This document shows, in pieces, positions 5,682 through 13,300 of a stretch of 30,766 nucleotides of DNA. The DNA comes from a virus. How positions within the stretch are numbered: the stretch's first letter is position 1; every line of letters begins with the position of its first letter. The stretch is from positions 1 through 30,766 of the IMG/VR virus record IMGVR_UViG_3300025102_000168; one strand, given 5' to 3'. Made by a program: the position numbers and the translations under genes. The notes beneath the pieces are model-generated. The model searched no databases. It worked only from the letters and a program-made list of their open reading frames with translations, and was not told the DNA's origin.

Positions 5682-5876
5682 TTAATTTTCATCCGTTCCA
5701 GGGAACGTGGAGAAGTGTTTTTTATGCAATCCGGTAAAGAGACCGCATTTGGGGTGGTCAGGGCTGTCCCTGCCTTCCAACATAAAAAGCATCTCCATCC
5801 ATTCCACTCGATTGGAATTTGCTTGAATGTCAGTTGCCCCGTAAGTAGCGCAGATCATTGGGTCAGGTCGTTGCAT
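5682..5876 (-). CDS. Small protein at the end of the fibre cluster, unknown function
   Basis: ATG at 5876 overlaps the stop of the upstream gene in a TGATG junction, the same coupling used elsewhere in this cluster. A TTG at 5897 would add seven residues. The 64-residue product starts MQRPDPMICATYG. It carries a helix with the motif ANSNRVEWMEMLFML and ends with a His/Lys-rich segment (GLFTGLHKKHF). The sequence has ordinary coding composition. It may be a small assembly chaperone or fibre accessory given its position, but I recognise no family. Confidence 0.62.
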   Translation of the reverse strand: MQRPDPMICATYGATDIQANSNRVEWMEMLFMLEGRDSPDHPKCGLFTGLHKKHFSTFPGTDEN

Positions 5877-6382
5877 CAGGAAGGCTTGGTTGGCCAAGTC
5901 ATCGTATGTGGGAATCCATCCGCTGACGGCAAATCGCGTAACGCTTGCCTGTAAGTTTTCATTGCAGCTGGAATGTTTGTTCCAGTTTCTTTTGCCATAA
6001 CAACGACCCAGTCAGTTTCAGCAATTAACCTGTCGCGCTGTGAGCGGACAGATGCAGCAGCTTCAGCATCGATACGTGCTTTATAAGCAGCTTCATTGTC
6101 TGCTGCTGTTGTGACATTGCCGTCATCGTCAGTCGTGTCAGTAAAGACAGGGCCAGCGATAAATTTGGTGAACCACTTGCCGTCAACTTCTTCAACACCA
6201 TCACGAGTGCTGACGCCGTAAGGAGCAGTGACGGTAGCCGCCGCTCCATTCAGAACAGCGTCATAGCCAAAGGCGTCCAACACTTGCGTGTTGATTTGTT
6301 TGGGGAAGCTGGTGTTGGGGTGTTCAGACTTGAATTGGCTGACAGTAGTGACAGCGCCTGTGGAGCGGTTGCGGATTTCCAT
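5876..6382 (-). CDS. Tail-fibre assembly chaperone-like protein
   Basis: The 168-residue protein has an N-terminal beta domain (TVTAPYGVSTRDGVEEVDGKW, trimmed) with a central acidic Thr/Asp linker. Its C-terminal helical segment contains RSQRDRLIAETDWVVVMAKE and YRQALRDLP...FPHTMTWPTKP. That 'RD.LL..TDW.......YRQ.LRD......WP..P' block is characteristic of phage tail-assembly chaperone families (PF16778 type), which assist fibre folding and attachment. It lies immediately downstream of the large fibre protein, the usual place for a fibre chaperone. Only two bases separate the genes. Confidence 0.82.
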   Translation of the reverse strand: MEIRNRSTGAVTTVSQFKSEHPNTSFPKQINTQVLDAFGYDAVLNGAAATVTAPYGVSTRDGVEEVDGKWFTKFIAGPVFTDTTDDDGNVTTAADNEAAYKARIDAEAAASVRSQRDRLIAETDWVVVMAKETGTNIPAAMKTYRQALRDLPSADGFPHTMTWPTKPS

Positions 6383-6384
6383 GA

Positions 6385-8310
6385 TTAAGCGATTGCAAGG
6401 AATAAGTAGGTGCCGCCACTTGCATTAACAGTGGCAGGAGCTGATGCAGCAACTGTAAACCCGGTGCTAAGTGGGTCAATGTAATCGGTGCCTGTTACTT
6501 GAGCATTAGTAGTATTCAGCTCTATAGCTGGATCGTTACCAGAGACAATGCCACGTAGTGAGTCAAATAGCATCCACCTACCGCTACCGGCCGAATCTGT
6601 ACGTTTAATCAGTACAAACCTTGCACCATTGGTAAAACCGCAGTCAACGTTAATTGCATTACCAGTTCCAGAGTAACTGCCTACTTTACTGATGCCGGGC
6701 AGGGTTGCGAATAGGTAGGCGATGTAAGTATCTCCGCTGCCGTTTACAGAAACATCGTTGCCTACAGTAAATACCGAGTTTGTAGGAGATGTATTATTCC
6801 AAATAGTCGTATTGGTGTAAGTGGAGGCAGATGTATTTAACTTGGTGTATTTATTGGCTCCCAAAGTCGCGCTATAAGTTGCCCAGTCTTCAGAGCCGCT
6901 GCGACGTTTTACGATGTAAAATTCCGGCGCAACTTCAAGATTGTGATTTATATTTTGATTAGATGAATTTCCACTGTAAGCAACTACATCCATGAAACCT
7001 GGGGCACGTTTGAACATCCAAGCGATGCTTGTATTAGTAAAATCTTTTTCAAAACCTGACATAAAGTCCCATAAAGTATCGTGACTACTAGCTTCAGCAG
7101 CAGCCGATGGGGTATATAACTGCTTAGACCCTTGCAATCTTGTAAGCCCTCGTGGATCATTACCTCCACCTTCGTAGTTTCCTAGTCTAAACGCGAAATC
7201 AACAGGAAATCCACTGGTGAAACATGGTTGAGTACCAGAACCATTACCTAAAGCTACTGCAAACACATCCGTTGCAGTTTCCGGCGGCTTATTAGGACGG
7301 CGGATTGCCATAAAGATAGTTGTATCTCCCGCTACATTATGGTCACTTTGTTGTAAAAGACGAAATCCTCTGGGTTCGAATAAAACATTACTGGTTATAG
7401 CTGAACTTTCGCTACCCGCATTGTTAGGAAAAAGTGCCTTATCTCTCATTGCATCAAAAAGCATCCAATTTCTATTACTCGAACTACTGTTTTTAAAAAG
7501 TATCCACGACGGCTCAAATCCAATATCAACACTAAATGGTGAAGCAGACCCTACAAATGATCCACAATGAATAATACTTTCATCCTCATCCGTACCGAAC
7601 TGTGCGTCGTCATGAGCAAAGATGTAGGCGACGTAGGTACCACCTGTGGTATTTAATCCGAAGTAATCTCTAATACCAATATGTGTACTTGTCATTGAAC
7701 CCCACATATTGACACCGGGGTTAGCCTGTGTCTCAGCTGAATTTTGGTTGAGGCTTACCCACTTAGTTAGAGGACTCGCTAGGGATCGATGATAGGTAAA
7801 CCAATTACCAGTTGCATTAGTTCGCTTTACTATTACCATCCCAGGTTCTGACCCAAGTGAATGGGAGATGGCAACATCACTATCGCCATTTCCGCTCCAT
7901 GTAACTACATCAAAAAAACCCTTCTGTGCTTTAAAATTCCAAGAAGTATACTTTTTAGTATTACCATTGACTTGAGCGTTGCCACCTTGAATACTATAAC
8001 TACTTGTACCTACTGCATTTATCCCTGTCGTTTCTCCTGTTTGCTTTCCATAAGTCCTGTCAGATGCAAAACTATCGAAACAAACCCCAGTTTTTTGGGT
8101 TGAATCGGACATAAAATGACTGTCAGAACCATCTCTAAGTTTAATCCAAGAAAGCCAAGAACCTTCTGTAAAATCTAAACCTGACGGAACAGTATTAGAG
8201 GAAGCATTTCCTGTATAGACGGCCGTACTAAAAACATCATCAACGTAAACCTTGTCTCCACCTGCTGAGCCGGACGCTCCAGCAAGAATACTGCTGCTAA
8301 TAACGCTCAT
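6385..8310 (-). CDS. Large fibre/adhesin protein with duplicated DUF7483-like unit
   Basis: The 641-residue protein contains a duplicated unit. Copy A spans about residues 124-292 and copy B about 429-589. Each has the ordered blocks W.FK...GF.DVV.(Y/W)SGN, a P..(V/Y)IVKR.....W.TY line, a G.TY(V/I)AY(I/L)FA line, and a final block with I.(V)DCGF, (L/I)(F)K and RNWMLFD..R or RWMLFD..R. This arrangement matches the DUF7483/LamG-like beta-sandwich units that I recall in marine phage tail fibres. Between the copies is a segment with FMAIRRP and a Gly-rich stretch. It probably binds host surface glycans. It overlaps the upstream gene by four bases. Confidence 0.8.
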   Translation of the reverse strand: MSVISSSILAGASGSAGGDKVYVDDVFSTAVYTGNASSNTVPSGLDFTEGSWLSWIKLRDGSDSHFMSDSTQKTGVCFDSFASDRTYGKQTGETTGINAVGTSSYSIQGGNAQVNGNTKKYTSWNFKAQKGFFDVVTWSGNGDSDVAISHSLGSEPGMVIVKRTNATGNWFTYHRSLASPLTKWVSLNQNSAETQANPGVNMWGSMTSTHIGIRDYFGLNTTGGTYVAYIFAHDDAQFGTDEDESIIHCGSFVGSASPFSVDIGFEPSWILFKNSSSSNRNWMLFDAMRDKALFPNNAGSESSAITSNVLFEPRGFRLLQQSDHNVAGDTTIFMAIRRPNKPPETATDVFAVALGNGSGTQPCFTSGFPVDFAFRLGNYEGGGNDPRGLTRLQGSKQLYTPSAAAEASSHDTLWDFMSGFEKDFTNTSIAWMFKRAPGFMDVVAYSGNSSNQNINHNLEVAPEFYIVKRRSGSEDWATYSATLGANKYTKLNTSASTYTNTTIWNNTSPTNSVFTVGNDVSVNGSGDTYIAYLFATLPGISKVGSYSGTGNAINVDCGFTNGARFVLIKRTDSAGSGRWMLFDSLRGIVSGNDPAIELNTTNAQVTGTDYIDPLSTGFTVAASAPATVNASGGTYLFLAIA

Positions 8311-8780
8311 GAGTAAGCCAAAGTAACAACAGAATGAATTGAACTAGCAGATCGAACGATGTAATCCAACCGATCCACCGATCCAGCAGCAGTGCTTAAT
8401 GTTGGCGGCGTTCCACCAGCCCAGTCAAAGTAGCTGCCCCATGTAATAACTCGTGATCCAGTGCCGTCCTGTACCAAAAAGATTGACCCAGACTGGCCAG
8501 GAGTGCAATTCGTTGGATTAGCAAAGTCCATGGTGTGAGCTAGCGTCAATGTGAAATTATTACTTGCTGCAAAATCCGGAGTTACTGTCGTTGCACTTGT
8601 CAGCGTTGTAATCTCACCGCGCTGGCTAGCGGTAAATGTCTGTGCTACGTCAGTCTTGGCAGTATCGGCATCAAACCCCTGAACAGTGCTGCCGATAGCA
8701 GTTGAATCCAGAACGTTGTCGACTGTGACCGTCTTAGTGCTGGTCGTTATTGAATCGACCTTTACCGTTCCAAACGCCAT
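8307..8780 (-). CDS. Beta-structured virion protein of the fibre cluster
   Basis: The 157-residue product begins MAFGTVKVDSITTSTKTVTV, a start I associate with marine phage fibre-attached proteins. It continues with Thr-rich beta repeats (TTLTSATTVTPDFAASNN) and a C-terminal domain with GQSGSIFLVQDG...ITWGSYFDWAGG and SSIHSVVTLAYS. No signal peptide or catalytic motif is visible. The stop overlaps the next gene's ATG. It is probably a short fibre, a decoration protein or an adaptor subunit; the distinction cannot be made from sequence. Confidence 0.72.
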   Translation of the reverse strand: MAFGTVKVDSITTSTKTVTVDNVLDSTAIGSTVQGFDADTAKTDVAQTFTASQRGEITTLTSATTVTPDFAASNNFTLTLAHTMDFANPTNCTPGQSGSIFLVQDGTGSRVITWGSYFDWAGGTPPTLSTAAGSVDRLDYIVRSASSIHSVVTLAYS

Positions 8781-8782
8781 CG

Positions 8783-8845
8783 CTAGGCCAGCCGTAGGGC
8801 AATTGCCCCAACTTTAACTGACCAGCTCCGATTGAGCACGCTCAT
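8783..8845 (-). CDS. Putative 20-aa mini-ORF between fibre genes
   Basis: ATG at 8845 overlaps the TGA of the upstream gene (ATGA), and TAG at 8783-8785 is two bases before the ATG of the next gene. The peptide would be about MSVLNRSWSVKVGAIALRLA. It neatly bridges the only gap between the two neighbours, and a translated bridge would keep ribosomes coupled. Its length gives no statistical support, so it is a weak call. Confidence 0.28.
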   Translation of the reverse strand: MSVLNRSWSVKVGAIALRLA

Positions 8846-9225
8846 TGGGGTCTTAACTCTGGTAGCTCGGTTTTGACCCATGAAGTTGTTGACTCGTCCC
8901 ATGAGTAAGTATTGTCATCATCTGGGCAAGGCGTGGGTGCCTCCCATCGGCAAGTAGCTTCGTTCAAAACCCAACTTGCATAAGGCTTTGGTGCGATGAA
9001 CGCATCACGCGCTAAATCGTATGTGTAACCAACTCCGGCAAAGTTTTTGCGTATATTGCCGTTATAAGAAGTTTGCATCCATGTGCCATCCGCACCAAAC
9101 AACGAGTGACAAAATGCAACACCTAGGGCTTCTTGTTCATTTCCCTCACTGTTTGTCAAATCAGCATTGCCCACGACAATAACTTGTTGAACAATAGTGT
9201 TTTTAATTAATGCAAAATGTGCCAT
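8842..9225 (-). CDS. Conserved cyanophage fibre-associated protein (MAHFA type)
   Basis: The 127-residue product opens MAHFALIKNTIVQQVIVV. It has FCHSLFGADGTWMQTSYNGN, IRKNFAGVGYTYD, DAFIAPKPYASWVL, then a Trp/Pro-rich C-terminus with WEAPTPCPDDD...YSWDE. I recall this block order (QTSYNGNIRKN.AG.GYTYD..RDAFI.PKPY.SW.L) as widespread in T4-like and other cyanophages, usually among tail-fibre genes. Its precise role is unknown; a fibre connector or assembly protein is likely. It is coupled to the glycine-rich adhesin gene upstream. Confidence 0.82.
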   Translation of the reverse strand: MAHFALIKNTIVQQVIVVGNADLTNSEGNEQEALGVAFCHSLFGADGTWMQTSYNGNIRKNFAGVGYTYDLARDAFIAPKPYASWVLNEATCRWEAPTPCPDDDNTYSWDESTTSWVKTELPELRPQ

Positions 9226-10028
9226 TAGAAAATAATACTCCCAGAGCTAGTAAAATCGTAATGTCTATATCCACCTGAAACTGTAACTGTTACGCTTCCG
9301 GTTGTTGCTGTTGCTGCGGGAGATGAGTCGGGATAACGAAGAATAACTCGGCCTGAACCTCCGTTTTTTGGATATTCTCGTATGCCTCCACCGCCACCAC
9401 CTGTATTGGCCGTGCCATTTGCCTGCATACCACCACCACCAGAACCACCACCACCGGAACTAAAATGTCCACCACCTCCACCACCGCCACCAACGGTTAA
9501 CCCGGTCGGATGCAAAGGTAATGTTACGCCATCTCCACCATAGCCTCCGTACCAGTCACTGTATCCAGCCTGGCCATTGGCACCAGCGCCTGCTCCACCG
9601 CCGCCGCCATGGCTGGTATTTCCGCCACCATTATAGTCAGTATTGTATCCACCATTACCACTACTACTGCTGGTGCCATGTCCTCCGCCAGGAGCATTTA
9701 CAATACCTACGATTGAGCTTGTTCCTCCGTCATTTTCTCCGATACCTCCTGCGCCAATTGTCACGGTATATGTAGTTCCACCTGTTGGAGCAAAAGTACC
9801 TTGTACCAGAGAAGAGCCCGCACCACCTCCAATAGCTCTATAACTAGTGCTATCAGCTGATCCGCCCCCACCTCCTAAAAGGTTGTAACTGACGGAACTA
9901 GGTGCATTGAAGTTTGGCCATTCACCAGCAACAGTATTACGCAGGAAAACTTCATTCGTTGACCATATTCCTGAACCAGAAGTAGACGTTGAAGGATTTA
10001 GTTTTCCAATAATTCCACCTTCTCCCAT
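9225..10028 (-). CDS. Glycine-rich tail adhesin
   Basis: ATG at 10028 forms a TGATG junction with the upstream gene; GTG one codon earlier is equally possible. The roughly 267-residue product has a non-Gly N-terminal domain (about residues 1-45, with GIWSTNEVFLRNTV). Long polyglycine islands separated by variable loops (about 50-225, including HPTGLT and YSDWYGGYGGDG) come next. The C-terminal cap contains GSGRVILRYP and ends HYDFTSSGSIIF. Gly-rich islands with exposed loops resemble the polyglycine-helix receptor-binding adhesins at T-even fibre tips. The loops are the likely host-contact surface. The underlying GGN/CCN repeats are prone to in-frame slippage. Confidence 0.8.
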   Translation of the reverse strand: MGEGGIIGKLNPSTSTSGSGIWSTNEVFLRNTVAGEWPNFNAPSSVSYNLLGGGGGSADSTSYRAIGGGAGSSLVQGTFAPTGGTTYTVTIGAGGIGENDGGTSSIVGIVNAPGGGHGTSSSSGNGGYNTDYNGGGNTSHGGGGGAGAGANGQAGYSDWYGGYGGDGVTLPLHPTGLTVGGGGGGGGHFSSGGGGSGGGGMQANGTANTGGGGGGIREYPKNGGSGRVILRYPDSSPAATATTGSVTVTVSGGYRHYDFTSSGSIIF

Positions 10029-10366
10029 CACGTAATCTCCAATGCACTAACTGTAATCTCAAAATCGTTTGCAGCAGATGCAGTTGCCCGCAACTTTTGC
10101 GATTGCTTCATGACTACTTTATTTGGAATAATCTCGATAGACGCATCTGCTGGGACAGCAATTGTGCTAGCCAAAGTGCTTAAAACAGCGTCACTGCTAT
10201 CTGTTAACGCAATTGTAATTTCAGCAGCGCTACTGCCATCCACGTTAGCAACCAAACAACTCAGCACAATGGCTCGATCTGTTGCCGCACCAGTTGGCGC
10301 TTGGTATAGATCTGTCGCATTTGTCGTCGTTAGCTTGACGGATGCGTTATTAAAAGTTTCAGCCAT
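10028..10366 (-). CDS. Small beta-structured virion protein
   Basis: The 112-residue product begins MAETFNNASVKLTTTNATDLYQAP and has DRAIVLSCLVANVDGSSAAEITIAL. Its second half, with SIEIIPNKVVMKQSQKLRA, resembles the compact beta-sandwich decoration and fibre-base proteins common in marine phages. It has no enzymatic motif. It begins four bases after the previous stop and overlaps the adhesin gene. I recall close relatives in cyanophage structural clusters, with no proven role. Confidence 0.75.
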   Translation of the reverse strand: MAETFNNASVKLTTTNATDLYQAPTGAATDRAIVLSCLVANVDGSSAAEITIALTDSSDAVLSTLASTIAVPADASIEIIPNKVVMKQSQKLRATASAANDFEITVSALEIT

Positions 10367-10370
10367 GAGG

Positions 10371-10577
10371 TCAGCCTAACGCAATAGCAAGTCCAAGGCT
10401 CACCCCAGCAGGTGGAACCGTTATCGTCGTAAATGACAAACCACCTGATCCGTTGGTTGTCAAGACTTGGCCATCCGTTCCGTTTCCGTCTGGCAACGTC
10501 AACGTATTATCCGCTGCTGAAGCAGGTGCAGCAAGCTCTACATAGCCTGTAGTCTGCCCTTTCAGTCGAAGTGCCAT
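10371..10577 (-). CDS. Short fibre-like protein, 68 aa
   Basis: I place the start at ATG 10577, which overlaps the upstream stop in TGATG, rather than at the GTG/TTG five codons upstream. The product is MALRLKGQTTGYVELAAPAS followed by AADNTLTLPDGNGTDGQVLT and TNGSGGLSFTTI. The motif 'GYVEL.AP..A..NTLTLP...G..GQVL.T.GSG.LSF' is the repeated unit at the N-termini and shafts of many phage fibres. Here it stands alone as a small ORF, so it could be a detached fibre segment or a small trimeric connector. It is very similar in its GQVLT-SG-T element to a part of the neighbouring 202-residue protein. Confidence 0.72.
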   Translation of the reverse strand: MALRLKGQTTGYVELAAPASAADNTLTLPDGNGTDGQVLTTNGSGGLSFTTITVPPAGVSLGLAIALG

Positions 10578-11185
10578 CAGACAACAACCCAAAAACTATT
10601 TGCAGGCACTGTAATGGTTGCCGCTGCATTAATACTAAGCGGACCAGCAGAAATCACATTCTTTCCAGTAGCGATCGTATAAGTCGTTGTAATGGTGTTG
10701 TCATGCTCTAAAGCCCATTCATCTGATCCACCGCCCGTTGCTCCAGCCGCAGCAGCCGCCCAAGTGATTGCGCCTGACGCTCCACCACTTGTTAAGACTT
10801 GGCCGCTTGTGCCGTAATTCGCGCCAGCAATCCCAATTTGACCTGCCGGGCCAACACGAAGCCGTTCAACGTTTTCGGTCGTAACTTTAAAATGCCCGTC
10901 AGAGCCCGTATCAACGACTTCAGCCTCTGTATCACCTTCAACAATCTTGTCAGTGTCTGCAGCAGTTCCGTTTGAAGCTGCTGTGATTCGGCCTTTAGCG
11001 TCAACAGTAATGCTGCTTAATGTGTAGCTCCCGGCAGTAACAGCAGTGTCTGCCAAGCCCGTCGTAACGAGGTTGGCAACCGTAGCCTTCTTTGTTTGAT
11101 CGTTGAGCGTGTCAACAATCGGCACAACGTCTGTAGTCGAAACGACTAGCAGCTCAGTTAGGTCGGAAAGTCTAGTGTTTGGCAT
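10577..11185 (-). CDS. Tail fibre-like protein, 202 aa
   Basis: The protein starts MPNTRLSDLTELLVVSTTDVVP, a common N-terminus for phage fibre or needle proteins that anchor to the baseplate. Beta repeats follow (SSITVDAKGRITAAS, GHFKVTTENVERLRVG), then a GQVLTSGGASGAITWAAAAAG element and a C-terminal domain ending NSFWVVV. AAGGGG-like bases (AAGGGG just before ATG) provide a good ribosome binding site. It is the second in a set of three proteins with related N-termini (compare MADRKISQLAQLL in the upstream gene), so subunits probably share an attachment site. Confidence 0.78.
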   Translation of the reverse strand: MPNTRLSDLTELLVVSTTDVVPIVDTLNDQTKKATVANLVTTGLADTAVTAGSYTLSSITVDAKGRITAASNGTAADTDKIVEGDTEAEVVDTGSDGHFKVTTENVERLRVGPAGQIGIAGANYGTSGQVLTSGGASGAITWAAAAAGATGGGSDEWALEHDNTITTTYTIATGKNVISAGPLSINAAATITVPANSFWVVV

Positions 11186-11216
11186 AACCCCTTAACTTTT
11201 TCCAATATTACTGGTA

Positions 11217-12317
11217 TTAGGACCAAGTTGAAATCGCAACCCGTTTCCAGGTGTTAGTTGCAGTGCAGACGTAAACATAATCTGCGTCCCAAGCAATTTC
11301 CCCAGTCGTACCAGCAGCGGTTGCAGAAGCAGGCGTATGAGTCGGCAAAATTGGACGACTACCTAACGTCACATTTGCTGCCGTAATTGCTGCCATGCTG
11401 GTCAACGTTCCAGCCGCCTCAACCTTTAAGTCAATCTTGCCGTCCTCTTCCGTGTCAGAAGCGTCAACAATTGAAACTTCTATTGATCCAAAAACAATTT
11501 GCTCAGGAGTAGAAGCGTCATTGTTCCCTTTGACAATTAAAGAGCTAAGAACATCGTTATCCTGACCCGCAACTGCATCACCACGACTGTGATACAAAGT
11601 TATATCAGCGGCGCTTACGGAAACAGCTTCAGTAGATTCAATAAACAGACCAGTGTTTGCGACTGACTCCGAGATGTGGAGCGGATGTTGAGGGTTAGCC
11701 TCATTAATTCCGACTTTGTCGCTTTTTATCGTAATGCGTGCTGCAGTAGCGCCAGCCGCTGCAGTCATTAAATGCAGCAAGCCATCTTCACTGGCATCAG
11801 TAGTATCTGCAATTTGAGCTAAAACTTGGGCATAGGCAAAGCCTTCGCTATTGCTGTTTTGTCCTCGAAACTCAAGATTTCCAATGTTGTCGCTAACAGC
11901 AGGTGATGCTGAATTGCGATACAACACAACGTCTGGCGCAGTATCAAGACCCGTATCAGTATTCTCAATAATAACTTGATCTGACGTAACTGAGCTGAAT
12001 AGGTGCAACTGAGCAGCAGCCGTTCCAGTGCCTAATTGAAACCCAGCGGTTGTAAATTTGCCAATAAAACTGCTATTTGCGGTAACGGCAATTTCGTTAG
12101 CAGCAGAACGATAAAAACCCGAAACACTGCCATCAGACAAAAAGCTAATCGCAGGCGCAGCTGTTGTCCCATCAGGGACAGTCTTATGCAACGTGCTAAA
12201 TAGCAATTTTTTATTTTTGTCGGCATTAGCAGCTTCGCTGCTATCTACAACAACAAATTCATCTGTTGCGTTTGGAGCTAGTAGCTGAGCAAGTTGAGAG
12301 ATTTTCCGATCAGCCAT
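11217..12317 (-). CDS. Tail fibre protein, 366 aa
   Basis: The N-terminus (MADRKISQLAQLLAPNATDE, then FVVVDSSE) matches the fibre-anchor type of the 202-residue neighbour. Residues about 55-340 show successive beta units, each with a short acidic or glycine turn. Examples are GFYRSAANEIAVT, a CAQLHLF-like line, DNIGNLEFRGQNSN, KVGINEANPQHPLHI and SSLIVKGNNDAS. The 'VGIN...P..LHI' element is typical of phage and bacterial fibre shafts ending in S74 chaperones, but this protein lacks an S74 domain. Its C-terminus (AWDADYVYVCTATNTWKRV, then AISTWS) resembles the closing element of other marine phage fibres. Confidence 0.8.
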   Translation of the reverse strand: MADRKISQLAQLLAPNATDEFVVVDSSEAANADKNKKLLFSTLHKTVPDGTTAAPAISFLSDGSVSGFYRSAANEIAVTANSSFIGKFTTAGFQLGTGTAAAQLHLFSSVTSDQVIIENTDTGLDTAPDVVLYRNSASPAVSDNIGNLEFRGQNSNSEGFAYAQVLAQIADTTDASEDGLLHLMTAAAGATAARITIKSDKVGINEANPQHPLHISESVANTGLFIESTEAVSVSAADITLYHSRGDAVAGQDNDVLSSLIVKGNNDASTPEQIVFGSIEVSIVDASDTEEDGKIDLKVEAAGTLTSMAAITAANVTLGSRPILPTHTPASATAAGTTGEIAWDADYVYVCTATNTWKRVAISTWS

Positions 12318-13291
12318 TAGTTTGCCTCCAGGGTTGCAACACGATTGGTCAGAGAAGCAATTTCGGCAAAAGCTTCTTGCAATGCTGCTGTAAGCAGCGG
12401 TACTAATTTAGATTGGTCAATAGCTTGATAAACGGCGTTACCGTCTGAATCAATTTCGTCTTTCGTTCCTGTCACAGATTCCGGAACAGCAGCTTGTGCT
12501 TCATGAGCAAGAAACCCATCAACTAATACGTCTGTTTTGCCTATAAAATTAAATCGCTTAGGGAGTAACTGCTGCAAGCGAGATTTTGCGCCAGTTAAAT
12601 TAACGACGTTTTCTTTTAATCTGTAATCAGATCCTGTGTTGTACGAAACGGCGCTAGTAGTCATATTAATGTGACCTACCGGCGTGGCTCCATCGCGAGC
12701 AAAGCTAATCATTTGACCATCATTGCCAGTACGATTCATCCTTATCCCTGGCCCTTCATGCGTACACATTTGCATCCTGCCAAGCTCAGCAATCATTATG
12801 CCTTGATGTGTTAAACCTTCCGAAGAAGTAACAACTTCTGGCTTCTTGGGGGCAGCTAAAGACGCTGCGTTTCCAATAAATAAAGCCCTGTTTTTGGTGG
12901 TTCCAGAAGGCGCAACGTTATAACCAATCTTTAAATAAGTATGGTTCTCCATAGACAATGCAATTTCATTGTCCGCAGCGTTGGTAGGCGCATAAAAGCC
13001 GGACGTCGTATTGGTGCCAAAACGAACACTAGGCAAGGCTTGCGTACCAGCAGGGAATGCTATAGCCCCTTCTGTCGTATTAAAATCAATAACATTTACC
13101 CAGCCATTGTCGGCGTCATTTCTAATTTTTAAAATTTTTGCGCTTTCGTCATACCACCACATGTGGCCAACAATCGTACTGGGTTGAGTTGCCCCGCTGT
13201 GATTGCTAAAAACTGCCGCAAGCTGACCATTGATGTCAGTCCTTACAGCAGCACCACTAGCATTTGCTACAACCCCATCTGCTTGAGCCAT
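12317..13291 (-). CDS. Tail fibre with C-terminal S74 self-cleaving chaperone
   Basis: The 324-residue protein has an N-terminal shaft with SVRFGTNTTSGFY and similar beta elements. From residue 221 it has a peptidase S74 intramolecular chaperone domain: SDYRLKENVVNLTGAKSRLQ, then DGFLAHEAQAAVPESVTG, then QSKLVPLLTAALQEAFAE and a C-terminal coiled coil (LTNRVATLEAN). In S74 proteins the chaperone trimerises the fibre and cleaves itself off at the Ser of this (G)SD.RLKEN motif. Cleavage is expected just before Ser221. A conserved Lys-Asp/His-rich set is present. It is the first fibre gene after the tip protein J, so it probably forms the main or side fibre. Confidence 0.88.
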   Translation of the reverse strand: MAQADGVVANASGAAVRTDINGQLAAVFSNHSGATQPSTIVGHMWWYDESAKILKIRNDADNGWVNVIDFNTTEGAIAFPAGTQALPSVRFGTNTTSGFYAPTNAADNEIALSMENHTYLKIGYNVAPSGTTKNRALFIGNAASLAAPKKPEVVTSSEGLTHQGIMIAELGRMQMCTHEGPGIRMNRTGNDGQMISFARDGATPVGHINMTTSAVSYNTGSDYRLKENVVNLTGAKSRLQQLLPKRFNFIGKTDVLVDGFLAHEAQAAVPESVTGTKDEIDSDGNAVYQAIDQSKLVPLLTAALQEAFAEIASLTNRVATLEAN

Positions 13292-13300
13292 AATTGCGCT

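Noticed and set aside
9440-9500. Triplet-rich CCACC tract as a CRISPR or tandem repeat array
   Set aside because: It is the reverse complement of polyglycine coding sequence with no spacer structure.
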